Assembly (NCBI GenBank): GCA_910588005.1
Contig: CAJUQM010000016.1
Coordinates: 1 to 52,527 of the forward strand
Direction: 5' to 3'
Source of the DNA: an uncultured Oscillibacter sp.
Lineage (GTDB): Bacteria; Bacillota; Clostridia; Oscillospirales; Oscillospiraceae
Length of the DNA: 52,527 nt
The notes under the pieces were generated by a model that did no database searches, had not been told where the DNA came from, and was given only the letters and a program-made list of their open reading frames with translations. This document shows positions 16,299 through 24,992 of this stretch, piece by piece (position 1 is the stretch's first letter; each line of letters opens with the position of its first letter). Position numbers and translations under genes: made by a program.

Positions 16299-17872
16299 AC
16301 GCCGGCCCGGTCATTCTCCAGCCCCATTTTCCCCTCCCGGAAAATCCGGCCGTCCATCACTTTGAGATCCTCAGCAATTAGGGGGCAAAAGCCCATATGT
16401 GCCAGAATATCCCGTTCCAGCTCAACTCCCGGCGCAATTTCCGTCAGCATGATGCCGCTGCCGGTCAAGCGGAAAACCGCCCGCTCTGTAATATACGTGA
16501 CCTCCTGTCCCATCCCTCTGGCATAGTCGGCGGAAAAGGTGATTTGCTGTACCTCTTTGATAAATTTCATCTTCGGACCATCCTCAATAATATTCAGCTT
16601 TCCGCCCGTCACTTCGATTCTCTGCTTTCCCGCCGTGAACCCGCCCATAAAAAACACCTTGGGCGTGTTTTGGGAAATATTGATAAGGCCTCCGGGGCCG
16701 GGACACCGGTTTCCGAACTTGGAGACGTTGACATTCCCCCGCTCGTCGATCTCAGCCGCTCCCAGAAAGGTCATATCTAAAAAGCCACCGTCATACAGGT
16801 CAAATGTATCGCAAATGGAGTTGATATTCTCCGGGTTCATGGATCCCGCAAAGCCGGTCCCCTCCAAGGGAACCCCTCCGATGGGACCCGATTCCAGCGA
16901 CAGCGTGGCGGCGATCCCCTCCTCATTGGCGATTATGCCGACGCCAGAGGGAATTCCAATGCCCAGATTGATCACACACCCCGGAATCAGCTCCATGGCT
17001 CCGCGCCGCGCAATAATTTTTCGAAGGCCCATCTTCATGGGTTCGATCCCCTTTGTCACACAGCGGAGTTCCCCTGTAAGCGCAGGCAAATACACGCTGG
17101 TGGCATAGTTCTGCATATGCAGGTCGGGCGACGGCGTTTTTACCACATAGTCCACTAATGACCCATGGATCCGCACCTTTCTGGGATGAATGGACCCCCG
17201 CCGGACAATGTCTTCCACCTGCACAATAACGGTGCCGCTGTGGTTATGAACTGCCGCCGCAATCTCCAGCTCCGAACCTGTCAAGCCCTCATGTTCGATG
17301 GAAATATTGCCGTCCTCATCCGCATATGTCCCCCGCAGCAGGCAGATATCCAGCGGAATCGTGGGATAGAATAGGACTTCCTCCCCATTGATGTCCAGCA
17401 GCTCCACCACATCCCTGCCCTGCCGGACCGCCCTGGCGTTCCCCTTGCAGCCCTCATTCCTCGGGTCGGCAAAAGTGCCCAGCCCCACCTTTGTAAACAC
17501 GCCCGGTTTTTTCCCGGCGGCCGCCCGGAACAGATGGACCATGACGCCCAACGGGAGGGTATAGGCCGCAATAACATTGCCTCCGGCGAGGGCGCTGAAC
17601 TTCGGGGCGTTCGCAAAGTGGCCCACAATCGCCGTATCCACCAGCCCCTCCATCGCAATCCGGTTCATACCGCGGTCTTCAAGGGTATTGTCCCCTGTGC
17701 TGATCCCAGTTACAATGGTAAGGCCCCGCGGCGTCTCTGTCTCCGTATAGCGCTGCCTCAGGGCCTCCAGCAGCGCATCCGGGCCGCAGTAGGAGCCAAA
17801 GCCCCCCAGCGCCAGCGCCGCTCCGTCCCGGATAAACTCCACCGCCTCGCGGGGTGTGAGGATTTCCTTCAT
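16295..17872 (-). CDS. Acyl-CoA:acetate/propionate CoA-transferase (acetoacetate/PCT type)
   Basis: A 525-residue single-chain family I CoA-transferase. The N-terminal half has GAALALGGFGSYCGPDALLE and the carboxylic-acid-binding glycine loop; the C-terminal half has GCVINLGIGIPSGV and the catalytic glutamate in SLESGPIGG, which forms the glutamyl-CoA intermediate, then the GGFLDMTFLGAAEIDERGNV segment. It moves CoA between short-chain acids and can conserve the energy of acetyl-CoA made by the PorGDAB complex encoded upstream. The ATG follows AGAGGAGAGA. Propionate, acetate, butyrate or a thio-acid are possible partners. Confidence 0.9.
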   Translation of the reverse strand: MKEILTPREAVEFIRDGAALALGGFGSYCGPDALLEALRQRYTETETPRGLTIVTGISTGDNTLEDRGMNRIAMEGLVDTAIVGHFANAPKFSALAGGNVIAAYTLPLGVMVHLFRAAAGKKPGVFTKVGLGTFADPRNEGCKGNARAVRQGRDVVELLDINGEEVLFYPTIPLDICLLRGTYADEDGNISIEHEGLTGSELEIAAAVHNHSGTVIVQVEDIVRRGSIHPRKVRIHGSLVDYVVKTPSPDLHMQNYATSVYLPALTGELRCVTKGIEPMKMGLRKIIARRGAMELIPGCVINLGIGIPSGVGIIANEEGIAATLSLESGPIGGVPLEGTGFAGSMNPENINSICDTFDLYDGGFLDMTFLGAAEIDERGNVNVSKFGNRCPGPGGLINISQNTPKVFFMGGFTAGKQRIEVTGGKLNIIEDGPKMKFIKEVQQITFSADYARGMGQEVTYITERAVFRLTGSGIMLTEIAPGVELERDILAHMGFCPLIAEDLKVMDGRIFREGKMGLENDRAGV

Positions 17873-17985
17873 TGGCTGTCTCTCCTCTCTTTTTGGCCAA
17901 TATGCATCTATCGTCCATCCCAGCCAAGTGTATATCTCCCTGTAAATGGGCCGTTTCCGGTACTGCGGGGCCGCTTATCTCTCTG

Positions 17986-19347
17986 TCACAGCCCGGCAAC
18001 CGTCTTTTCAAATTCCTCACGAATACAAACCAGCTCCTCCGGCCGCGTATAAAGTACCATGGCTGCATCGGCAATGGCAGACGCGGCGTACTTCATTCCC
18101 TTCCGGCCAATCCCGCTGCCAACGCTAACTACCGTCTGCCATGTATGCCCCGGGATTCCAACAGGTACGCAGCAGGTAAATACCTGACCGGTGGGAATCC
18201 TGCGGCTGACATTGGATACATCTGTGGAACCCGCCAGAAAAAACGGTTCCTGCCGGAGCGGAGCCACGCCCCGATGCAGCGTTTCGCCTTTCAGCTCTTG
18301 GAGGTGGAAGGACCCGAGCGTCCCCTCCAGTGCCGGCTGCGGCAGGGTCTCCAACAGGGCTTTCGCCAATCTCTCGTCCTCCTCGTCCCACGCCGGCGCC
18401 GGCACCCGCTTCAGTGACTCATACAGCAGCCCGTTCAGCCGCTTATTCAAGATCGTATTATAACAGCCGCTTTCGATTTTATAGGACGGTTCTGTCTCCG
18501 TCATGAGGGCGGCGCCCTTCTGAATCTTGACTAGACGCTGAACCAGCCCGTCCACCTGCTTTTTATAAGGGGCACGAACAAAATACCAGCTCTCCGCCTC
18601 CGGCGGGACCACATTGGGCTTTCCCCCGCCGTTGGTAATCACATAGTGGATCCGGGCCTGGGGGATCATATGCTCCCCCAGGTAATTTGCCCCCACATTC
18701 ATCAACTCAACGGCGTCCAGCGCGCTGCGGCCCTGGTCCGGAGACTCCGCGGCATGGGCCATAAGCCCCTTGAAGCGGAATTTGACGGAGGCCATCGCCG
18801 CATACGAGTAATTTGCCACACAGTTGCAGCCCATAGGATGCCAGCACAGACACACATCGCAGCCGTCAAACACATGCGCTTCGTCCATCCGGATCTTTCC
18901 CACCATAATCTCTTCCGCAGGACAACCATAGAACCGAACCGTCCCCGGAATACCGTCGCGCTCCAAAAGCTCCTTAACGGCAACCGCTGAACCCGCCATA
19001 GCGCTTCCCAGCAGATTATGGCCGCAGGCGTGGCCCGCCCCTCCCTCTTTGATTTGCTCCCGCTCCGGTCTCAGCGCCTGACTCATGTCCGGCAGGGCAT
19101 CGTACTCCCCCAAAAAGCCGATAACCGGCGAGCCGCTTCCCCACTCTGCGGCAAAGGCGGTCTCCATCCCGGCAAGGCCTGTCTCTACCCGAAAGCCCTG
19201 CCGCTCTAAATATGTGCGCAGCTGCTCCGCCACATAGGTCACCTCTAAGGCAGTCTCCGGATGCTCCCAAATCTTCCGGCTAAGTTCCCAGATCTCTCCC
19301 TCATGGCGGCTGACAGCCTCTACAGCGTCACCTGTATAAGCCCTCAT
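17986..19347 (-). CDS. M20-family amidohydrolase (AbgB-like)
   Basis: A 453-residue zinc amidohydrolase. Metal-site motifs are GFLGEYDALPDMS, GHACGHNLLGSAMAG and the GCPAEE catalytic glutamate; the dimerisation lid contains GLMAHAAESPDQGRSALDAV; the C-terminal GSTDVSNVSRRIPT matches the p-aminobenzoyl-glutamate hydrolase B group. Such enzymes cleave amide bonds of N-acyl or N-carbamoyl amino acids. The AbgA partner is absent. Its ATG overlaps the upstream 2Fe-2S gene's stop (ATGA). In the thiazoline-to-cysteine hypothesis it would remove the carbamoyl group of N-carbamoyl-cysteine, but an N-acyl-amino acid is an equally possible substrate. Confidence 0.88.
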   Translation of the reverse strand: MRAYTGDAVEAVSRHEGEIWELSRKIWEHPETALEVTYVAEQLRTYLERQGFRVETGLAGMETAFAAEWGSGSPVIGFLGEYDALPDMSQALRPEREQIKEGGAGHACGHNLLGSAMAGSAVAVKELLERDGIPGTVRFYGCPAEEIMVGKIRMDEAHVFDGCDVCLCWHPMGCNCVANYSYAAMASVKFRFKGLMAHAAESPDQGRSALDAVELMNVGANYLGEHMIPQARIHYVITNGGGKPNVVPPEAESWYFVRAPYKKQVDGLVQRLVKIQKGAALMTETEPSYKIESGCYNTILNKRLNGLLYESLKRVPAPAWDEEDERLAKALLETLPQPALEGTLGSFHLQELKGETLHRGVAPLRQEPFFLAGSTDVSNVSRRIPTGQVFTCCVPVGIPGHTWQTVVSVGSGIGRKGMKYAASAIADAAMVLYTRPEELVCIREEFEKTVAGL

Positions 19348-19643
19348 AGCGTTACCAAATCCTTTACAACCTTATTGTTTTTAGGTTCCAGCAAAAGTTC
19401 TTCTCCCCACACTCTCGTCACGCAGGCGAGACCGTTTTTCCCATTCGCCCTCACGCCGCATCTTCCGCAGATCCCCTGATTGCAAACGCTGTGGCGGTAG
19501 TAAGCCAGGGTCCCATCCAGGTGTTCATAGATATAGTCCAACACATCCATCACGGAGCAGAAGCCGTCCGCGGGCAGCGGCACTTCATATGTATCATAGC
19601 GTGCGTTTGCACAATCGCTTCCACGAAATACCCTCACGTACAT
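19344..19643 (-). CDS. Stand-alone 2Fe-2S ferredoxin domain (SdhB/FrdB N-terminal-like)
   Basis: 99 residues that match only the N-terminal 2Fe-2S domain of succinate dehydrogenase/fumarate reductase iron-sulfur subunits. Cluster ligands are in CNQGICGRCGVRANGKNGLAC (C-x4-C-x2-C-x11-C). The C-terminal domain with the [4Fe-4S] and [3Fe-4S] clusters is missing. AGGAGG precedes the ATG, 15 bases after the flavoprotein stop. It presumably carries electrons to or from that flavoprotein, making a small soluble two-subunit oxidoreductase. The electron partner is not known. Confidence 0.88.
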   Translation of the reverse strand: MYVRVFRGSDCANARYDTYEVPLPADGFCSVMDVLDYIYEHLDGTLAYYRHSVCNQGICGRCGVRANGKNGLACVTRVWGEELLLEPKNNKVVKDLVTL

Positions 19644-19658
19644 ATAACCCCTCCTGCC

Positions 19659-21452
19659 TTACGCCATAATCTCAGCGAGATAGGCGTGGATATCGGAATA
19701 GTTCCGCCCGGGCGGCGGCAGTTCGCTTAGATCCGGCCTGATCCTTGAGGTGACCAGACGGCCGCCGTCGAGCTGCAGGCAAATACGGCAGAGGAACGCC
19801 TGGTCCACTGCGCTGTAATCACTGCGCACATGCGTGCCGCGGCTCTCCCGGCGCTCACGGGCCGCCATAACGCCTGCCGTTACGCACAGCAGCAAATTGC
19901 GGGCCTCCAGGTAATGGCACAGGTCCAGGTTGTACCGGCGGTCCTGATCCGGGATCCCAACCCGATCCAACTTCCGGGCAATCCCGTCCAGTGCAAGCGC
20001 CGCCTTCTCCAGGCCCGCCTCATTCCGGATCACACCAAACCCCTCGTCTGCACAGCGGTTGATCTCGCGCAGCAGCGTCTCCGAGCGGCAGCTTCCCTGC
20101 CGCTTCAAAACCGCTTCCACCTCATTCACAACCTGCCTTGCCGCAAGATCCGTGCTGCCGGGCATGCCTGCCCGCTCTACATACTCCGCCGCGGAGATAC
20201 CCGCCCGATAACCGTGCGCCAGCATCTCTGCCAAACCGTCCCCCGCGCGGAATGCCCCGAATACGCCGCTGGCCGTCTCTCCAGCCGCATATAGGCCGGG
20301 CACCCCTGAAGACATTGTCTCGTCCACAACTACGCCGCCATTGCTGTACTCATTGCCCAACGCGAACTGCAGCCGCTTGGTCCGCAGCAGCTCATCCCGC
20401 AGCGCAATCATATCGTATCCGTTATATTTTCCCTTGGGATGCCAATGTCCATAGTGCGCCAGGAAATGGTCGAAGGCCCGTATGATCTCCTCATCAGTAT
20501 GGTCGGAATAATCGTAGTACAAGCCGCCGCGCATAACATCAGCGTCTGTGCCCAGACTCCAGAAGCTGCTGTAAATCAGCTTCATTGCCTTATTGCTGCC
20601 GGGGACCTTGTCGAAGGGCGGCCGCAAGGGCAGTTCCCCGCCGCTGCCATCAACCACGCGAAAAGACAGCGGCATAAAGATGGGGATCGTAAACAGATAC
20701 GGAATAATGGATCCTCTCAAAAATTCCGGCTCCATGGCCGTGGGAATGTAGAGCAGAAATTCCATATCAGCCACTTTCGCCCCAGCCCGAAGGGCCATGC
20801 CCATACCGTCTCCAGTGGTTTCGGAAATGGTGTTTTTCAGTGTATAGGGCTGATATCCGCCCGTCGCCAAAATAGTCGCCCCTGCCTCCACATGGATATA
20901 CTCACCTTTGTATATGTCCAGCCCTATCACGCCTGCCACCCGGTCTCCGTCCTTCACCAGATCGACCGCCATCACGTCGGAAAAAGTCGTCAGGCCCGGG
21001 ATTTCCTTTATCCCCTGGGCGATCGTCCTGCCGATGCAGTTTCCCGATACGGCATACAGTCCGCCCTTGGGGCTGAACAGCATCGTCTGTCCGGCGGCTT
21101 TCGCCCACTGCAGGAACACCTTCACCATTGGCGCGGCATCGGTCACAAACTGGCGTGCCAGCCTTTGATCACTCAGGTAGAACGAGTACTTGACAATCCG
21201 CTCCATCAGTCTATCAGGCGTATACGTTTCGTCTGCCTCCAGCTCCCCCAAAACATGTCTGCTGCTGTACCCGTCAATGCCAAATCCGCCCCCCACCATG
21301 ATGGCATTTCCGCTGCGGCCAGCTTTGCCCTTGGACATCAGGATCACAGACTTTCCCGCCGCGGACGCCATATGGGCTGCGGATACCGCCGCGCCGGAGC
21401 CGCCAATACATAAAACATCACAAGTATACTTGCGAATTACAGGCTCACTCAC
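19659..21452 (-). CDS. FAD-dependent SdhA/FrdA/AprA-family flavoprotein
   Basis: A 597-residue flavoprotein with the ADP-binding fold CDVLCIGGSGAAVSAAHMA at the N terminus, the AGRSGNAIMVGGG substrate-side loop, ATILATGG, and the second FAD motif GLYAAGETASGVFGAFRAGD. Fumarate reductases with covalent FAD carry His in the SHT/SHTVAAQGG loop; here the loop reads SGNA, so FAD is non-covalent, as in L-aspartate oxidase and APS reductase. It starts with GTG after AGGAAAG. Paired with the 2Fe-2S protein below, it could reduce an unsaturated carboxylate or oxidise a 2-amino or 2-thio acid. A true fumarate reductase is less likely because the C-terminal Fe-S subunit is missing. Confidence 0.85.
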   Translation of the reverse strand: MSEPVIRKYTCDVLCIGGSGAAVSAAHMASAAGKSVILMSKGKAGRSGNAIMVGGGFGIDGYSSRHVLGELEADETYTPDRLMERIVKYSFYLSDQRLARQFVTDAAPMVKVFLQWAKAAGQTMLFSPKGGLYAVSGNCIGRTIAQGIKEIPGLTTFSDVMAVDLVKDGDRVAGVIGLDIYKGEYIHVEAGATILATGGYQPYTLKNTISETTGDGMGMALRAGAKVADMEFLLYIPTAMEPEFLRGSIIPYLFTIPIFMPLSFRVVDGSGGELPLRPPFDKVPGSNKAMKLIYSSFWSLGTDADVMRGGLYYDYSDHTDEEIIRAFDHFLAHYGHWHPKGKYNGYDMIALRDELLRTKRLQFALGNEYSNGGVVVDETMSSGVPGLYAAGETASGVFGAFRAGDGLAEMLAHGYRAGISAAEYVERAGMPGSTDLAARQVVNEVEAVLKRQGSCRSETLLREINRCADEGFGVIRNEAGLEKAALALDGIARKLDRVGIPDQDRRYNLDLCHYLEARNLLLCVTAGVMAARERRESRGTHVRSDYSAVDQAFLCRICLQLDGGRLVTSRIRPDLSELPPPGRNYSDIHAYLAEIMA

Positions 21453-21456
21453 AGTA

Positions 21457-21933
21457 TCACTTCTTTCCTGTCAAATGGAAAACACAGGTGCTGTCACCGT
21501 TTGCTTTGCAGGCGGGACGGTCCAAATCAAGGCCAAAGCTGCCGAAGAGGATGTAATCCACCGGACAGTACAACGCCTCCACCTTCCTGCCCATCTCGCC
21601 GTACCGCTTCCAAACCTCGTCAAATAGGCAGCGGTGACAGATGCTGCCCCCGGGGATCCGTTCGTTTTCCCAGCCGCAGCCGGGCATATCACGCACCATA
21701 AAATACGCATCCTCAGAGTCAACCGCTATGCCCCGCTCAACGGCCTCGGCCCGCATGCTTGCCACACGGTCCTGGCCAAATTCCTCAACGGCCTTCGCAA
21801 TGACCTTCGCCCCCTCTTCCTCTCCCATTGCCTCTATGATATTTTTGCCCATGTAATAATAGATCTCAGCAAACAGTTTGCCGAAGCGCACGCCCTCGCT
21901 CTCGTGGCTGCGAATAACACCAAAATCACTCAT
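21457..21933 (-). CDS. ATC-hydrolase-family protein (L-2-amino-thiazoline-4-carboxylate hydrolase-like)
   Basis: 158 residues matching the ATC hydrolase family by DMPGCGWENER, the cysteine-rich CHRCLFDEVWKRYGEMG, CPVDYILFGSFG and the terminal DRPACKANGDSTCVF pattern. In Pseudomonas the founding enzyme opens the thiazoline ring of ATC to N-carbamoyl-L-cysteine. The family is broad and most members are uncharacterised, so the reaction here is unproven. ATG at 21933 follows GGGAGG; a GTG at 21951 gives a longer frame without a site. It lies between the cysteine desulfidase-like gene and the flavoprotein, a neighbourhood that supports a cysteine-linked substrate. Confidence 0.75.
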   Translation of the reverse strand: MSDFGVIRSHESEGVRFGKLFAEIYYYMGKNIIEAMGEEEGAKVIAKAVEEFGQDRVASMRAEAVERGIAVDSEDAYFMVRDMPGCGWENERIPGGSICHRCLFDEVWKRYGEMGRKVEALYCPVDYILFGSFGLDLDRPACKANGDSTCVFHLTGKK

Positions 21934-21937
21934 CTTT

Positions 21938-23200
21938 TCATATCCTCCCACGGTTGTCCAACATAATCTGTAAAATCTCCCGGTCGGTCTCTCTCATCCC
22001 GTCTCTGGCGATACGGCCCACATGGGCAATCGTCTCGTCGGCGTCCTTCCCCACTATACCGTCTCCCGGCAGGATATTCCGCCGCTCCGCCATATCCAAC
22101 CCCAGCAGTCCTGCAAAGACGCCGACAGCGATCTTGCCGGCGCAGGATGCGGAGGCCCCGTCGCACACAACGCCGGAGGCAATATCCAACCCGTTGGAAA
22201 ACGTGTTCAAAACCTCCTCATGGGACAGGCCCTTCAAATACGCTACACCGGCGGCCGCCGCGCAGCCTGCGCTGACCGCTCCGCAGTACGCGGACAGGCT
22301 GCCGATCTGCTTTTTCTGGCAGATCGCCAACAGGTTAGACACCAAAAGTGCGCGGAAGAGGCGCTCCTCGTCAGCACCCGTGGCCTCGGCATATGTCACC
22401 ACCGGCATACAAGCCGTGATCCCCTGATTTCCGCTTCCGGAATTGATTACCACCGGCAGCTCGCAGCCATCCATTCTGGCGTTTGAGCCAGCGGCAGCGG
22501 CGGCAATCATCTCCATGCGGATATCCCCGCCGCGAACCGTCTGCCCGATACAGGCCCCCCACTCACCGCTCAGCCCCTCTTTTGAAATCGCCCGATTGCA
22601 GGCAATCTGGCGCTCCAGTATCGGACGCACCTCCTCCAGTGGGCAGGTATCCGCAAAGTCCAGGATCTCCCAGGCGGAAATTTTCCCGGCCTCGACCCTC
22701 TCCTGATTCGACTCCGCCTTGCAGATGATGGCATTGCCATTCTTTTCAAGACATACGATATTCAAGTGCGACCGCGCGATCCGGACCTTCACACGGTCCG
22801 CTCCCCTTTTCAACTCGAGGACAATATCCAGCGTATCCTCCGTATCCAGCAGCGCTACCCCAATGATCTCCGCCGCCATGATCTCATGCATCTCCCGGCA
22901 CTGCTCCTTAGTAATGCCGGAGATAACCTCCAGCTCTTTCGTATCATCCCCGCCGGCCAGTCCCAGCGCCACAGCCGCCTCAATTCCACGGCAGCCCCCC
23001 GAATTCGGAACAACAACGCACTTGGCGTTTTTTACGATGTTCCCACTGACATAGGCATCTACGCGTTCCGGCATGCCTCCCAGGGTCCGGCGTCCTACCG
23101 CCGCCGCATAGGCAATTGCAATCGGCTCCGTGCAGCCAAGTGCCGGGATCAATTCCTCTTGCAGCATACGGACAAACCGATGCCGCTCCCTATCTTTCAC
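21938..23200 (-). CDS. L-cysteine desulfidase-like Fe-S enzyme (UPF0597/CyuA family)
   Basis: A 420-residue protein of the YhaM/CyuA/UPF0597 group, related to the alpha domain of serine dehydratases. It starts with the conserved LIPALGCTEPIAIAYAAA. Cys23, Cys306, Cys346 and Cys353 correspond in spacing (40 then 7) to the four [4Fe-4S] ligands known from the Methanocaldococcus cysteine desulfidase, so the cluster is probably intact. This enzyme class converts L-cysteine to pyruvate, H2S and ammonia. GTG start at 23200 with GGGAGGG upstream. Pyruvate would feed the PorGDAB complex. L-serine or another beta-substituted amino acid is an alternative substrate. Confidence 0.85.
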   Translation of the reverse strand: MKDRERHRFVRMLQEELIPALGCTEPIAIAYAAAVGRRTLGGMPERVDAYVSGNIVKNAKCVVVPNSGGCRGIEAAVALGLAGGDDTKELEVISGITKEQCREMHEIMAAEIIGVALLDTEDTLDIVLELKRGADRVKVRIARSHLNIVCLEKNGNAIICKAESNQERVEAGKISAWEILDFADTCPLEEVRPILERQIACNRAISKEGLSGEWGACIGQTVRGGDIRMEMIAAAAAGSNARMDGCELPVVINSGSGNQGITACMPVVTYAEATGADEERLFRALLVSNLLAICQKKQIGSLSAYCGAVSAGCAAAAGVAYLKGLSHEEVLNTFSNGLDIASGVVCDGASASCAGKIAVGVFAGLLGLDMAERRNILPGDGIVGKDADETIAHVGRIARDGMRETDREILQIMLDNRGRI

Positions 23201-23241
23201 TGTGCGTCATCCCTCCCCATGATTCCCGTGCAGATATCTTT

Positions 23242-24423
23242 TCAAATTCTTTTCAGTACGGCCTCTTCCACGGATATACGGTCCGGCGCACACGGGGTCT
23301 GACCCGGATATCCCACATCCACATATGTGATTAAGTCATATTCTTCCGGGATCTCCAACTCCGCCCGGACACGATTCCGCATCCTGTCAGAGGTAAAGGT
23401 CAACCAGGTCCCGCCCAGGCCGTATGCGTGCGCCGCCAAAACAATGTTCTGGCCCGCAGCAAAAAAGATGGCGCCGACCAGAAGAAGGAATCCCACCTTG
23501 CTGGTCACATTCGCCGTAATCAGCGCAGAAATCGTCGCAGGGATCTGCATCGTCGTAATCAGCCAGTTCAAAACGCCGGCCGTACCAATGATGAGCAGAA
23601 TCGACCCGGAGGAAACCAGCGCCTTCCCGCACGCGTTGACCAAATCTTTAAAGCGCATGGTTTTGTAGACAAACACCTCGATCACCACCACATATACAAA
23701 GGCGATTGCCGCAGCCTCCGTCGGCGTGGCGAATCCGGTATAGATGCTGCCCAAAACAATTACGGGATACATCAGAGCCAGCACGCTCTCCTTCCAGACG
23801 TGCTTTCGCTCCTCCCTCGTATAGGTTTTCTCGTCACGGACCCCCAGCTTTCTGCACCTAAAATAGACATATACGCACCACACAACCGCCAAAAGGACAC
23901 CGGGCACAAATCCGGCCGTGAACTGCTTGCCCACAGAGGTGTTCATTGCCACACAGATCATAACCATCGTACAGCTGGGCGGAATCAGGATCCCAATGGA
24001 GCCTGCGGCGGCGATAGATCCCTCCGCCATATCCCTTGGATATCCCATGTCAATCATGGCCGGCATTAAAATACCGCCGATGGCCACAATGGTCGCCATA
24101 CTGGACCCGGAAATTGCGGCAAAAAATGCACAGGCCGCAATCCCTGCGATCACGCTCCCGCCCCGAACCTTGCTGAATACCATGCGCATGACATTGACCA
24201 GCCGTCGGGAAATATCTCCGCCGGCGGCAATATTTCCCGACATGATAAACAGCGGAATCGCCAGCAAAACATAATTGGACAGGCTGTTGAAGATCTGCTG
24301 CGCGGTGATAATAAATCCCACATTGCTGTACACCGCGATACCGGCCGTGGCGGCAATAAACACGATCAGGGAAATGGGTACTCCCAACAGCAGCAGCCCG
24401 AAAAACGCAACAATAATCGTCAT
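23242..24423 (-). CDS. dctM: Chimeric protein: TRAP transporter DctM N-terminal part fused to nitroreductase C-terminal part
   Basis: Residues 1 to about 316 are a TRAP large permease (GVPISLIVFIAATAG, MSGNIAAGGDISRRLVNV, ILIPPSCTMVM, FATPTEAAAIAF). Complete DctM is about 425 residues with 12 or 13 helices, so roughly the last 110 are missing. From about residue 317 the frame continues without a break as the end of a nitroreductase: AAGQNIVLAAHAYGLGGTW, then LEIPEEYDLITYVDVGYP and the R-x-pleevv-like tail. The FMN-binding N-terminal half is absent. The junction is near base 23475. A deletion between two neighbouring genes is the simplest origin; a sequence-assembly error is possible. The start overlaps the DctQ stop (ATGA). 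The importer is probably non-functional unless the remaining helices suffice. Confidence 0.8.
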   Translation of the reverse strand: MTIIVAFFGLLLLGVPISLIVFIAATAGIAVYSNVGFIITAQQIFNSLSNYVLLAIPLFIMSGNIAAGGDISRRLVNVMRMVFSKVRGGSVIAGIAACAFFAAISGSSMATIVAIGGILMPAMIDMGYPRDMAEGSIAAAGSIGILIPPSCTMVMICVAMNTSVGKQFTAGFVPGVLLAVVWCVYVYFRCRKLGVRDEKTYTREERKHVWKESVLALMYPVIVLGSIYTGFATPTEAAAIAFVYVVVIEVFVYKTMRFKDLVNACGKALVSSGSILLIIGTAGVLNWLITTMQIPATISALITANVTSKVGFLLLVGAIFFAAGQNIVLAAHAYGLGGTWLTFTSDRMRNRVRAELEIPEEYDLITYVDVGYPGQTPCAPDRISVEEAVLKRI

Positions 24424-24935
24424 ATCTCTCTACCGCCTTTGCTTGCCTCCATAATCTCCCCAGGCTGCCTGTAGGCCCGGACCAGAAAGCGGACTGCCAT
24501 GACAAAGAAACTCAGGGGCACGATGCAGTACAGTGCCCAAACAGGCAGTCCCCACAGCGTGACTGTCATACTGCCCATCTTTTTTACGAGCAGAAACTGC
24601 TTAAAGGCGAAATATCCCGCAAATCCCGTTGCGCCGGCGCTGATCAGGTTCACTAATACGCTCATCGCTATTCTCAGTCCCTTTGGTACGGAGTCAATCA
24701 CCAGCGTCATGCTCGGGTGTTCTCCGTACTTTACGCCCAAAGACGCGCCAATGAATGTGGCCCACACCATCAGGTACTTGCCAAGCTCCTGCATAAAATC
24801 CAAGCTGACGCCGAAGAGCTTCCGGCAAATCACGTCAACCACCACGCAAAACGCAAAGACCGTCATGGCGCCGACCATCAGATACGTCTCGCAGGCAACC
24901 AGGATCCTCTCCATCTTTTGGATGGTTTTTTGCAT
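24420..24935 (-). CDS. dctQ: TRAP transporter small permease (DctQ)
   Basis: 171 residues with four membrane helices, including MVGAMTVFAFCVVVDVICRK, ELGKYLMVWATFIGASLGVK and the conserved ALYCIVPLSFFVMAVRFL near the end. DctQ pairs with DctM and with a periplasm-type binding protein to import carboxylates with Na+. An AGAGAGGTAAG site precedes the ATG. It lies between the binding protein (DctP) and the chimeric DctM and looks intact. Confidence 0.9.
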   Translation of the reverse strand: MQKTIQKMERILVACETYLMVGAMTVFAFCVVVDVICRKLFGVSLDFMQELGKYLMVWATFIGASLGVKYGEHPSMTLVIDSVPKGLRIAMSVLVNLISAGATGFAGYFAFKQFLLVKKMGSMTVTLWGLPVWALYCIVPLSFFVMAVRFLVRAYRQPGEIMEASKGGREI

Positions 24936-24992
24936 ATTTCTTACCTCTCTTGCAAACTATACATTTCCCGCGGCCCGGCACTTCCCCTCGGA

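Noticed and set aside
20439..21413. 324-codon plus-strand frame opposite the flavoprotein
   Set aside because: Shadow of a gene with clear FAD motifs; no start site.
19659..21452. True fumarate reductase or L-aspartate oxidase
   Set aside because: The partner Fe-S protein lacks its C-terminal cluster domain, no membrane anchor is nearby, and NAD-biosynthesis genes are absent.
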